Shown: positions 8,320 through 18,232 of the stretch, in pieces | Layout of the letters: each line of letters opens with the position of its first letter | Position numbering within the stretch: the first letter of the stretch is position 1 | Assembly (NCBI RefSeq): GCF_015752285.1 | Contig: NZ_JADOUY010000001.1 | Coordinates: forward strand, 558,001-622,000 | DNA length: 64,000 nt | Reading direction: 5' to 3' | From: Mycetocola_A sp015752285 | Lineage (GTDB): Bacteria > Actinomycetota > Actinomycetes > Actinomycetales > Microbacteriaceae | Translations under genes and position numbers: made by a program | Notes under the pieces: model-generated | Database searches by the model: none | Seen by the model: the letters and a program-made list of their open reading frames with translations, nothing else | Told to the model about the DNA's origin: nothing

Positions 8320-9717
8320 ATGGCAAGCTCCCCAACCAGTCGGATGCCGGTTCCCCGCCAGTTGAGGAAGAGTCCGCGACTTCTCCTCAGCTCTCTGGTC
8401 CGTGGCTCACCCGCCCGGCTGGCCCTGCTGGTTTTCGCTCTCGTCGCGCTGGTCTTCACTCTGCTACTCAGTCTCCCGGCGGCAGCAGCAGACGGCAACG
8501 CGACGCCTCTCCACGATGCGCTCTTCACAGCTGTTTCTGCCGTGACCGTCACCGGACTGGTCACCGTGAACACGGCCGAGCACTGGTCGTTCTTCGGGCA
8601 GGTCGTCATTCTCCTCGGGATCCAGGTCGGCGGCCTCGGCATCGTGACGATGGCGTCACTGCTGGCGCGTGCCGTGACCCGTCAGCTGGGTGTCCGCAGC
8701 AAACTGCTCGCTCAGCAGGGCATCGGAACCGGAAAACTGGGTGAGGTCGGGAACCTTCTCCGAACCGTGGTTCTGACGACCCTGGCAATCGAGCTTGCTC
8801 TCGCGATCATGCTCGTGCCGAGCTTCATCATCGCTGACCAGTCCGTCACGCTCGGCCTCTGGCATGGCATCTTCTATGCGATCTCGTCGTTCAACAACGC
8901 CGGCTTCGTCTCGCACGTCGATGGACTCGCCGGATTCTCCGACAACCTCTGGATTCTCATCCCGATCATGATCGGGGTGTTCATCGGCAGTCTGGGGTTC
9001 CCCGTCTTCATGGTGCTCATGGCCACGAAGTTCGAGTTCCGCAAGTGGACCGTCCACACGAAGCTGACGTTGCTGGTCACGACGATCCTTCTGGCCGCCG
9101 GCGCAATGATCTGGGCCGTCTTCGAATGGTCCAATACGGCCACCATCGGCGACATGAGCGTCGGAGACAAGATCTTCCACGCCCTCTTCGCCTCGACGAT
9201 GATGCGGTCGGGAGGCTTCAGCATCGTCGACCCCAGCGCATCCGGCCCGGTGACACTGCTCGCGACCGACGCGCTGATGTTCGCCGGAGGCGGCTCGGCG
9301 TCCACGGCCGGCGGAATCAAGGTCACGACCGTCGCCGTACTGTTCCTCGCGATCATCGCCGAAGCACGAGGTGACTCGGACGTTCGGGTCTTTGGCCGGA
9401 CGATCACCGAAGGAGCGCTGCGAGTGGCGATCAGCGTGCTCTTTCTCGCCGCGACCCTCATCCTCATCGCCACCGGACTCATCATGGCCGTGAGTAGTGC
9501 GCCGCTCGACCGCATCCTCTTCGAGGTCATCTCGGCATTCGCGACCTGTGGGCTCAGCGTCGGGCTCAGCGAGGAGTTGCCGCCGACGGGCAAGTACGTG
9601 CTGTCCGTCCTGATGTTCGCGGGGCGGATCGGGCCGATCAGCCTCGCAGCCGCGCTGTCCATCCGCCAGAGACGTCAGCTGTACCGCTTCCCCAACGAGA
9701 GCCCCATCATCGGCTGA
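8320..9717 (+). CDS. ktrB: K+ uptake channel subunit, TrkH/KtrB family
   Basis: A 465-residue membrane protein with the four M1-P-M2 repeats of the SKT superfamily. The pore loops carry the filter glycines in SAVTVTGLVT, SSFNNAGF, STMMRSGGFSIVD and SAFATCGLSVGL. A glycine- and alanine-rich break, FAGGGSASTAGGIKVTT, corresponds to the intramembrane gate. Length and filter match KtrB, which imports K+ (with Na+ in some species) when regulated by a KtrA RCK subunit. No RCK-domain gene is adjacent; the next gene is convergent. The start at 8320 has AGAGGACAGG 6-15 nt upstream and gives a basic N-terminus before the first membrane segment. Confidence 0.9.
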   Translation: MASSPTSRMPVPRQLRKSPRLLLSSLVRGSPARLALLVFALVALVFTLLLSLPAAAADGNATPLHDALFTAVSAVTVTGLVTVNTAEHWSFFGQVVILLGIQVGGLGIVTMASLLARAVTRQLGVRSKLLAQQGIGTGKLGEVGNLLRTVVLTTLAIELALAIMLVPSFIIADQSVTLGLWHGIFYAISSFNNAGFVSHVDGLAGFSDNLWILIPIMIGVFIGSLGFPVFMVLMATKFEFRKWTVHTKLTLLVTTILLAAGAMIWAVFEWSNTATIGDMSVGDKIFHALFASTMMRSGGFSIVDPSASGPVTLLATDALMFAGGGSASTAGGIKVTTVAVLFLAIIAEARGDSDVRVFGRTITEGALRVAISVLFLAATLILIATGLIMAVSSAPLDRILFEVISAFATCGLSVGLSEELPPTGKYVLSVLMFAGRIGPISLAAALSIRQRRQLYRFPNESPIIG

Positions 9718-9748
9718 GAGCTGCGGTGCGTTTTTCGAGGAATACTCG

Positions 9749-10668
9749 TTACGGGTGCAGCGAATCGCCGGCCGTCTGGAGGGTCAGCGCCGCTCGCGCG
9801 TGCCCTGATCTGAGCCTCTCACCGACCGGCGCGCCGTCGAGCAGCCCGGCGAGGTAGCCGCCCGCGAATGCGTCCCCGGCGCCGACCACGTCGACCACAA
9901 CGACCCGCTCGGACGGCTCGAAGATCTGAACGTCCCCGGCGAACGTCGTCGCACCGATCGAACCATCCTTGACGACGAGTTCAGCCACGTCGGGGAACAG
10001 GTTCCGCACACTTTCGGGCGTCGAGGTACCCCACAGTGTTTCCGCCTCGTCACGGCCGGTGAACACGATGTCTGCCCTACCGACGAATGCTGCGAGCGCC
10101 GGTGCCGCGGTCGGGATCTCCCACAGCGGGGCCCGGTAATTGACGTCGAAGCTCACGAGGATGTTCCGTGCCAGAGCCCGATCCATGATTCTGGCGAGGA
10201 ACGCGGATGCCGAGGCAGAGATCGCGGCGGTGATCCCTGACACGTGGAGAATTTTCACGCCTTCCAGGTCGATCGTCTCCGCGGCATCCGCCGTCAGATG
10301 GGACGCCGCCGAACCGGCCCGGTAGTAGCTGACCCCTCGACCGGGATCCTTGAAGTACACGCCGGTGGGGTGGTTCGGGTCGAAGACGACCCGGGAAACA
10401 TCGATTCCGCGCTCTGTGAGCTGGCGCGCCACGCGTTCTCCGAGCACGTCGTCCCCCAGGTGGCTGAACCAGGCCGCCGGGTGGCCGAGCCCGGCGACAT
10501 GAGCCGCAACGTTCGACTCGGCGCCACCGGCATCCACGAGAAAGAGTTCGGCATCGCGCAACCCGCCCGTCGACGATCGCGCAACCCGCCCGTCGACGTC
10601 GGACCAACCATCGCCATCGTCTCTCCGACAGCAAGCAGCACCGGTTGGGGTCTTCGGTTCATGTCCAT
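9749..10668 (-). pseudogene. PfkB-family sugar kinase gene disrupted by a 23-bp tandem duplication
   Basis: The minus strand encodes a PfkB/ribokinase-family kinase in two frames. The N-terminus (MNRRPQPVLLAVGETMAMVG, then PTSTGGLRD; ATGs at 10668 and 10662) reads in one frame. The rest (AELFLVDAGGAESNVAAHVA onward, with the signature DVVGAGDAFAGGYLAGLLDG holding the catalytic Asp) reads in another. The break is a perfect 23-bp tandem repeat (10553-10575 and 10576-10598). Removing one copy restores a single frame through TSTGGLRDAELFLVDAGG. An intact protein of about 297 residues would phosphorylate a sugar such as 2-keto-3-deoxygluconate or ribose. As written, translation can only yield the C-terminal part from an internal start such as the TTG at 10561, which lacks the first substrate-binding strand. 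Recent mutation or an assembly error both fit. Confidence 0.85.
10553..10598. repeat. Perfect 2 x 23-bp tandem duplication
   Basis: Bases 10553-10575 and 10576-10598 are identical (unit begins ATCGCGCAACCCG and ends GTCGACG). The flanking bases differ, so the unit is exactly 23 bp. It lies inside the sugar-kinase gene and shifts its frame. Confidence 0.95.
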
Positions 10669-10711
10669 GGAATCACCATATGGGGCGAGCACGAGCACCC
10701 GGGCACGAAAA

Positions 10712-10735
10712 AAGCCCCCGATCTCTCGGAGGCTT
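10712..10735 (-). terminator. Rho-independent terminator after tRNA-Leu
   Basis: Minus-strand hairpin with 10-nt arms (plus coordinates 10726-10735 and 10712-10721, one mismatch), a 4-nt loop and a following run of six T (plus A-run 10708-10713). It lies 20 nt past the tRNA-Leu 3' end. Confidence 0.85.
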
Positions 10736-10754
10736 TTCCAGTATTTCAACCCTG

Positions 10755-10838
10755 TGCGCGAGGGGGGACTTGAACCCCCACGCCCTTTCGAGCACTGGCA
10801 CCTGAAGCCAGCGCGTCTGCCAATTCCGCCACTCGCGC
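10755..10838 (-). tRNA. tRNA-Leu (CAG)
   Basis: An 84-nt cloverleaf on the minus strand. The acceptor stem is GCGCGAG/CTCGCGC with discriminator A. The D-arm contains TGGCGGAATTGGCAGACGCG, the anticodon arm is CTGGC-TTCAGGT-GCCAG with anticodon CAG, a long variable arm carries the class II signature, and the T-loop is GTTCAAG. The 3' CCA is not encoded. The D-arm GGTAGACGCG-like sequence and the long variable arm mark it as leucine rather than serine. Confidence 0.95.
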
Positions 10839-10987
10839 AGTGTTGCGACACTCGCGTGTCAACTCAGCGAGATTAGCATGGCGCTGATTGAATCGCCATT
10901 CGATATCGGCGCCGTATTGGCCGTGAGCCGCACTCTCAGCCCCGCCTACTAACATGTGCTTAGCCATTTGACACGATCGGGAGACCT

Positions 10988-11734
10988 GTGGGCATTCTGG
11001 ACAACTTCGAGAAAGGTCTCGAACGTGCCGTGAACGGTGCGTTCGCCAAGACCTTCCGTTCGGGGCTGCAGCCGGTCGAAATCACATCGGCTCTCAAGCG
11101 CGAGCTCGACACCAAAGCTGCCGTCATGAGCCGCGATCGCATCCTCGCCCCGAACCAGTTCGTCGTGCGAATGTCAGCCGCAGACCACCAGCGCATGAAC
11201 ACGATCGGCCCCGCTCTCATCGATGAGCTCACGAGCCTCGTTCAGAAGCACGCCGAACACCAGGGCTACCAGTTCGCCGGCGGAATCAGCATCCGTCTGA
11301 AGTCCGACGGCAGCCTGTCAGACGGGATGCTCCAGATCGACTCGGTGAACGTGAAAGGCCAGGTGTCATGGACACCGGTTCTCGACGTCGGCGGCAAACG
11401 CCACCCGATCACCCAGAGCCGCACCGTGATCGGCCGCGGCAGCGACGCTGACATCACCATCGACGACTCGGGTACCAGCCGCAAGCACGTCGAGATCCTC
11501 TGGGACGGCGAGCGCGCCCAGGCCCGCGACCTCGGGTCGACGAACGGCTCCACACTCAACGGAACACCATTCACCCAGACCGCCCTGACCCCGGATTCCG
11601 TCGTGCAGATCGGTCGCACCCGTATTGTGTTCCGAGTGCTGGCACAATCCTCCGCTCCATCTCCGCGCGACGACTACGACGATTCGACGCGCGCGTATGA
11701 CGCCGAAGGCGGATTCTGGGGGTCCTCCTCGTGA
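10988..11734 (+). CDS. fhaA: FHA-domain protein FhaA (DUF3662 + FHA)
   Basis: A 248-residue protein with the N-terminal DUF3662 domain (start GILDNFEKGLERAVNGAFAK) and a C-terminal forkhead-associated domain (about residues 135-225: RTVIGRGSDADITIDDSGTS, RKHVEI, DLGSTNGSTLNG). FHA domains bind phosphothreonine. In mycobacteria FhaA binds phosphorylated MviN/MurJ and regulates peptidoglycan synthesis under PknB control. The GTG start at 10988 has GGGAG 3 nt upstream. It opens an operon of seven overlapping or closely spaced genes through pknB. MurJ is also in this window, at 48.2-49.8 kb. Confidence 0.95.
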   Translation: MGILDNFEKGLERAVNGAFAKTFRSGLQPVEITSALKRELDTKAAVMSRDRILAPNQFVVRMSAADHQRMNTIGPALIDELTSLVQKHAEHQGYQFAGGISIRLKSDGSLSDGMLQIDSVNVKGQVSWTPVLDVGGKRHPITQSRTVIGRGSDADITIDDSGTSRKHVEILWDGERAQARDLGSTNGSTLNGTPFTQTALTPDSVVQIGRTRIVFRVLAQSSAPSPRDDYDDSTRAYDAEGGFWGSSS

Positions 11735-12270
11735 GTGAACTCACCCTGCTGGTGCTTCGCATCGGCTTCCTCCTGCTGCTCTGGCTCTTCGTCTTCGCGA
11801 TCGTCTATGCACTCCGTTCAGACATTTTCGGCCAGAACACCCGCAAGGCTCAGCCCGCACAGGCTGCAGGCGGCGCAGCACCTCGTGCCGCAGCGGCTCC
11901 ACCTCTCCCTCCGCGGGCAGCGGCCCCGCCGCCTACACTCCCGCCAAGTGGGCGCCGGGCCGAGAAGGCCAACGTCCACAACGTGAACCGACTCATCATC
12001 ACCGCCGGTCCGAAGGAAGGGCTCGAGGTGATGCTCGGCCGTGATCCGCTCACCATCGGGCGCGCCCCCGATTCCGGCCTCGTCATCCGCGACGACTACA
12101 CCTCAACCCACCACGCCAAACTGCTGCTGTGGAACGAAGACTGGATGATCCAGGATCTCGACTCCACGAACGGCACGTTCCTCGGCGGCAAGCGCATCAG
12201 TTCACCGACGCAGATCACGCTCGGCACCCCGATCAAGGTCGGCGCGACCAGTTTTGAACTGCGGCGGTAA
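11731..12270 (+). CDS. fhaB: FHA-domain protein FhaB/FipA
   Basis: A 179-residue protein with an N-terminal membrane segment (LLVLRIGFLLLLWLFVFAIV, residues 4-23), a proline/alanine-rich linker and a C-terminal FHA domain (PLTIGRAPDSGLVIRDDYTS, THHAKL, DLDSTNGTFLGGKRI). It is the membrane-anchored partner of PknA/PknB signalling; mycobacterial FhaB/FipA links FtsQ and FtsZ at the septum. The GTG start at 11731 overlaps the fhaA stop in GTGA. The order fhaA-fhaB-pstP-rodA-pbpA-pknA-pknB is the classic actinobacterial cluster. Confidence 0.95.
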   Translation: MSELTLLVLRIGFLLLLWLFVFAIVYALRSDIFGQNTRKAQPAQAAGGAAPRAAAAPPLPPRAAAPPPTLPPSGRRAEKANVHNVNRLIITAGPKEGLEVMLGRDPLTIGRAPDSGLVIRDDYTSTHHAKLLLWNEDWMIQDLDSTNGTFLGGKRISSPTQITLGTPIKVGATSFELRR

Positions 12271-12273
12271 CAG

Positions 12274-13526
<1,253 letters not shown>

Positions 13527-13527
<1 letters not shown>

Positions 13528-14981
13528 TGTCGAATTCGTCTCACACCCGCGCCACCGGAGCCGTCGGCGGCCGCATCGTCGAGCTGCCCGCGTCAAAGAG
13601 TGAGTTCAAGGCAGACACTGCCGTCCTGCGCACGATGCGCAAGCTGCACCTGCCGCAGAAGCTGCGCAACCGTGAGCTCGCCCTCCTGCTCTTCGCGTGC
13701 GTGATCAACTCTGTGGCGATCCTGCTCGTTCAGCTTGGAGCAACAGGAGCCATCGACCTCGACCTCGTCTATCTCGGCGCCGGTCTTTCCGCACTCGTCC
13801 TCGGACTCCACGTCTGCCTGAGATACGTCGCTCCGCAGGCCGACCCGCTTCTGTTACCGATCGCCACCGTGCTCAACGGCCTCGGCGTCGCCATGATCTA
13901 TCGCATCGACCTCGCGGAAGGCGCTGCCGGCTGGGCAGCGGCATCCACTCGCCAGATCCTCTGGAGCGCCATCGCCGTCATCGCGGCGATCGTAGTGATC
14001 CTCGTGATCAAGAACCATCGCGTGCTGTTCCGCTACACCTACCTGTTCGGTGCCTTCGCCTTCCTCCTGCTGCTCCTGCCCCTCGTCCCCGGCATCGGCC
14101 GCGAGGTCAGTGGTGCCCGCGTCTGGATCGGCATCGGCAACATCGTCAGCTTCCAGCCCGGTGAGATCGCGAAGATCGCACTCGCGATATTCTTCGCCGG
14201 TTACCTCGTGCGCACCCGCGACAGCCTGTCGATGGTCGGCAAGAAGTTCCTCTGGATGCAATTCCCGCGACTCCGCGACCTCGGCCCGATCCTCGTCGTC
14301 TGGGCTCTCTCGATGGCGATCATCGTGTTCCAACACGACATGGGAACCGCCCTCCTCTTCTTCGGCCTCTTCACCGTGATGCTCTATGTCTCCACCGGAC
14401 GGTTGAGCTGGATCGTCATCGGCGTCGGACTCTTTGCCGCAGGAGCATTCTTCGCCGCCCAGACGCTGACCTATGTGCACGGCCGCTTCCAGAACTGGCT
14501 CGACGCCTTCAGCACACCGGTGTACGACGCTCAGGGCGGCAGCTACCAGCTGGTGCAGGGCATCTTCGGGCTCGCCCACGGTGGGCTGATCGGCACAGGA
14601 CTCGGCCAGGGTCGACCGCAACTGACCCCACTGGCGCAGAGCGACTACATCATGGCCAGCCTCGGCGAAGAACTCGGCCTCGCCGGAATCTTCGCGATTC
14701 TCGGCCTCTACCTGCTCTTCGTGTCGCGCGGCATCCGCATCGGATTCCGCGGACAGGACGATTTCGGCAAGCTGCTCGCCATCGGGCTCGCATTCACGAT
14801 CGCCCTTCAGGTCTTCATCATGGTCGGCGGCGTGACCAGGGTCATCCCGCTCACCGGCCTCACCACTCCGTTCCTTGCCGCCGGCGGCTCGTCGCTCGTC
14901 GCCAACTGGATCATCGTCGGGCTGCTGCTGCGCGTGAGTGACAGCATCCGGACCGGCCCCGCATCGGAGGTCACCTCGTGA
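13527..14981 (+). CDS. rodA: Peptidoglycan glycosyltransferase RodA/FtsW
   Basis: A 484-residue SEDS-family protein with about ten membrane segments. Conserved features include FQPGEIAKIALAIF, the catalytic-Asp region VFQHDMGTALLFFG, and near the end GGVTRVIPLTGLTTPFLAAG. SEDS proteins polymerise lipid II glycan strands with a class B penicillin-binding protein, whose gene (pbpA) follows with a 4-nt overlap (GTGA at 14978-14981). In the actinobacterial cluster this paralogue is RodA, needed for polar elongation, as opposed to FtsW in the mur cluster. The long cytoplasmic N-terminus (about 55 residues) is usual for actinobacteria. Confidence 0.95.
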
Positions 14982-16432
14982 ATCGTGAACTCAAGCGGGT
15001 GAGCGTCGTCATCCTCGTGATGTTCCTCGCCCTGTTCGGCTCGACCACCGTCATCCAGGCATTCCAGGCGGATGCCCTCCAACTCGACGCGAGGAACACG
15101 CGCGCCCTCTACGACAGCTACGACACCGAACGCGGACCGATCCTCGCCGGGAGCACCGTGATCGCCCAGTCGGTTCCGACCGGTGACCGGTTCGTCTTCC
15201 AGCGGGAGTACCCCGAAGGCGCGCTCTACGCTCCGGTGACCGGCTATTTCAACCCGACGCAGGGTTCGGCGGGCATCGAGCAGTACATGAACGACTACCT
15301 CTCGGGCACTTCGAACTCACAGTTCCTCGACGGGATCAACCGGATCGTCGCCGGCCAGGCACCGAAGGGTGCTGCCGTCGAAGTGACCATCGACCCGACC
15401 GTGCAGCAGGCAGCGTTCGACGCCCTCGGCGACCGCCAGGGTGCTGTCGTCGCCGTCGAACCGTCGACCGGGCGCATCCTGGCCATGGTGTCGACGCCGA
15501 CGTACGACCCGAACCTCCTCGCCTCACACGACGCGCAGAGCGTCATCTCAACCTATGCCGCGCTCGAAGACGACCCGCTGACCCCGCTGATCAACCGGGC
15601 GACCGGTGGCAACATGAACCCGCCTGGTTCGACCTTCAAGATCGTCGTGGCCGCCGCCGCGATCGCGAGCGGCGAGTACACGCCGGAGTCGACCTTCGAC
15701 AACCCGGCAAGCCTCACCCTGCCCGGCAGCAGCGCGGTCGTGTACAACTGGACCCGAACCACCTGCGGGCCGGGTGAGACCGTCACGCTCGCCGAGGCGA
15801 TCCGTCAGAGTTGCAACATCCCGCTCGCCGAGCTCGGCATGGAACTCGGCGACGAGGCGCTGCGCGAGCAGGCCGAGAAGTTCGGCTTCAACTCCGAGAT
15901 GGCGCTGCCGACTCCGACCGGAGTCAGCGTCTACCCGAGCGACCTCGACGAGGCACAGACCGGCCTCAGCGCATTCGGCCAGTTCGAAGTGCGGGCCAGC
16001 CCGCTGCAGATGGCCCTCGTCTCGGCGGGAATCGCCAACGACGGAACCGTCATGCAGCCCACTCTGGTCGACCGGGTGACCGGCAGAAACCTCGAAGTGC
16101 TCAAGACATTCGAACCGCAGGTGATGAGCGAAGCTCTCACAGAAGAACAGTGCGTTCCACTGACCGACATGATGGTCGAGGGCGTGGCTGTCGGCCAATC
16201 GAACGGTGCAAGAATAGAGGGGGTCGACGTGGCGGGGAAGACCGGAACGGCGCAGAACGGAACGGACGAACCATATTCACTGTGGTTCACCGGATTCGCA
16301 CCAGCAGAGAACCCTGAGGTCGCAGTCGCGGTCGTCGTTGAGAACGACGGAAATCTGGGGCGGCACAGCTCAGGAAACATCGTTGCCGCGCCCATTGCAA
16401 AGAAAGTAATTGAGGCGGTGCTGAACAAATGA
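14978..16432 (+). CDS. pbpA: Class B penicillin-binding protein PbpA
   Basis: A 484-residue protein with an N-terminal membrane anchor (VSVVILVMFLALFGSTTVIQ, residues 8-27), a PBP dimerisation domain and a transpeptidase domain. The active-site motifs are Ser218-Thr-Phe-Lys221 (NPPGSTFKIV), SCN in RQSCNIPLAEL, and KTGTAQ in VAGKTGTAQNG. It cross-links stem peptides of the strands made by RodA. The GTG start overlaps the rodA stop, and its own stop overlaps the pknA ATG (16429-16432), so the three are translationally coupled. Confidence 0.96.
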   Translation: MNRELKRVSVVILVMFLALFGSTTVIQAFQADALQLDARNTRALYDSYDTERGPILAGSTVIAQSVPTGDRFVFQREYPEGALYAPVTGYFNPTQGSAGIEQYMNDYLSGTSNSQFLDGINRIVAGQAPKGAAVEVTIDPTVQQAAFDALGDRQGAVVAVEPSTGRILAMVSTPTYDPNLLASHDAQSVISTYAALEDDPLTPLINRATGGNMNPPGSTFKIVVAAAAIASGEYTPESTFDNPASLTLPGSSAVVYNWTRTTCGPGETVTLAEAIRQSCNIPLAELGMELGDEALREQAEKFGFNSEMALPTPTGVSVYPSDLDEAQTGLSAFGQFEVRASPLQMALVSAGIANDGTVMQPTLVDRVTGRNLEVLKTFEPQVMSEALTEEQCVPLTDMMVEGVAVGQSNGARIEGVDVAGKTGTAQNGTDEPYSLWFTGFAPAENPEVAVAVVVENDGNLGRHSSGNIVAAPIAKKVIEAVLNK

Positions 16433-18144
16433 GACCCACAGCAGGGGTCACCTTCGGGGGACGCTACGAACTCGAGTCCCGCATCGCCATCGGCGGTATG
16501 GGCGAAGTCTGGAACGCGACCGACCTGGTCATCGGTCGGACTGTTGCCATCAAGATCCTCAAGGACGAGTATCTGGGCGACCCCAACTTCCTGGAACGCT
16601 TCCGTTCAGAAGCCAGGCACGCCGCCCTGGTGAACCACGAAGGCATCGCCAACGTCTTCGACTATGGCGAAGAAGACGGCAGCGCCTTTCTCGTCATGGA
16701 ACTCGTTCCGGGCGAAGCCCTGTCGACCATGCTCGAGCGCGAACACGTGCTCTCCACAGACAAAGTCCTCGACATCACTGCGCAGACGGCACTCGCGCTG
16801 CAGGCGGCGCACGCCGCCGGACTCGTGCACCGCGACATCAAGCCGGGCAACCTGCTCATCACTCCGGACGGCCGGGTGAAGATCACCGACTTCGGTATCG
16901 CGCGCATCGCCGACCAGGTTCCGCTCACCGCGACAGGTCAGGTGATGGGGACAGTGCAGTACCTCTCACCCGAGCAGGCGTCCGGGCACGCTGCCTCGCC
17001 GACCACAGACATCTATTCACTCGGCATCGTCGCCTACGAATGCCTCGCCGGAAAGCGACCGTTCACCGGCGAATCCCAGGTGGCCATCGCGATGGCGCAG
17101 ATCAACGAGACTCCACCGCCTCTGCCGGTCACGGTCTCCGAGCCGGTGCGCAATCTTGTGCTCTCGATGATCGCGAAGAACCCGTCCGACCGGCCCACGT
17201 CGGCAGCGCACGTCAGCCGCGCTGCTCAGGCGCTCCGTCGCGGTGACACTGCCGCAGCGACAGCTGCCGTCCCCGCGATCGCCGACGGCGCAGACGACGC
17301 CACCATGCTGATGGGAACGTCGGCAGGCTCGGATGCGACGACCCAGCTGCTCGGCGCGACCGAGGTCACGACGACGACTGCCGAGGTTCCCGTCACCGAT
17401 CCGGAGAAGAAGAAGCGCAGCAGGTGGACCTGGCCGTTGATCGCCCTGATCACCATCCTCGCCATCGTTCTCGCCGGTACCGTCTTCGCCCTGATCAACC
17501 AGGGCGACGGCGAGACCCCGCCAGCGACATCCGCGACCCCGACGCCGACAGCGACGACGCCGACGCCGACGCCGACCCCAACGACCACACCGACGAGCGA
17601 ACTCATCTCGGTGAGCGCCTCTGATTTCATCGGTGACACCTACGACCAGGCCGCGGCAAAGCTCAGCGACCTCGGTCTCGCTTCCGAGCGCGCCGAGGGT
17701 AACGCGGCAACCAGTGAAGATCAGGTCGGTCTCGTGTACGCGATCAACCCCGAGGGCAACCTCCAGCGCGGTCAGCTCGTCACCGTCACCGTGTACGGAC
17801 CGATGGCCGAGATTCCGACGCCCTCTACTGCTCCGACCCTCTCAGGAGAGGGATGCGACGGAGGCGGCGGCGGGTGCGTCAACGTCGCTGCCGGATCGAC
17901 TGTGACCGTGAACTGGCCCGCGTTCTCGCAGTGCCCGGCAGGCATGCAGCTGCTCGGCTACCGCATCACCGCAACAGGGGGCACCCCGACGGCAGAGGGC
18001 GGCGCCGTCACCACGAACAGCGGCGAGGTCGTCGTCAGCGACACCCCCGGACCGCTGAGCATCACATACAGCGTGTTCTGCGGATCATCCGAATCGAGCC
18101 AGTCGCCCGCAGGAACAGCGACGATCCAGCCGAGCGGCGAGTAA
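16429..18144 (+). CDS. pknA: Ser/Thr protein kinase PknA with extracellular PASTA-like domain
   Basis: A 571-residue protein. The kinase domain (about residues 12-275) has glycine loop IAIGGMGEVWNA, ATP-binding Lys42, HRDIKPGN with catalytic Asp136, and DFG at 154-156. A cytoplasmic linker is followed by one membrane helix (about 331-353) and a threonine/proline-rich spacer. Outside the cell comes one PASTA-like unit (DFIGDTYDQAAAKLSDLGLA onward, about 400-465) and a 100-residue C-terminal domain with cysteines in EGCDGGGGGC and SVFCGSS. Mycobacterial PknA is shorter and lacks an extracellular PASTA unit, so this form is unusual. It regulates growth and division with PknB. Confidence 0.93.
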   Translation: MRPTAGVTFGGRYELESRIAIGGMGEVWNATDLVIGRTVAIKILKDEYLGDPNFLERFRSEARHAALVNHEGIANVFDYGEEDGSAFLVMELVPGEALSTMLEREHVLSTDKVLDITAQTALALQAAHAAGLVHRDIKPGNLLITPDGRVKITDFGIARIADQVPLTATGQVMGTVQYLSPEQASGHAASPTTDIYSLGIVAYECLAGKRPFTGESQVAIAMAQINETPPPLPVTVSEPVRNLVLSMIAKNPSDRPTSAAHVSRAAQALRRGDTAAATAAVPAIADGADDATMLMGTSAGSDATTQLLGATEVTTTTAEVPVTDPEKKKRSRWTWPLIALITILAIVLAGTVFALINQGDGETPPATSATPTPTATTPTPTPTPTTTPTSELISVSASDFIGDTYDQAAAKLSDLGLASERAEGNAATSEDQVGLVYAINPEGNLQRGQLVTVTVYGPMAEIPTPSTAPTLSGEGCDGGGGGCVNVAAGSTVTVNWPAFSQCPAGMQLLGYRITATGGTPTAEGGAVTTNSGEVVVSDTPGPLSITYSVFCGSSESSQSPAGTATIQPSGE

Positions 18145-18216
18145 GCATCCGCCTTTCCGGGGGATGCGCAACCGGGGCGGACTAGGATATCGATGATGTG
18201 ATTGTGGCTGGGATCT

Positions 18217-18232
18217 AAGGAGTTCATGCGTG
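18217..18232 (+). promoter_or_regulatory. Ribosome-binding site deciding the pknB start
   Basis: AAGGAG at 18217-18222 lies 7 nt before the GTG at 18230. An out-of-frame ATG at 18226 opens a three-codon reading frame (ATG CGT GGC TGA) that overlaps the true start. The GTG is therefore chosen by SD spacing and by the kinase reading frame. Confidence 0.6.

Noticed and set aside
9749..10668. Programmed frameshift in the sugar kinase gene
   Set aside because: The frame change coincides exactly with a 23-bp tandem duplication; no slippery heptamer or downstream structure is needed.
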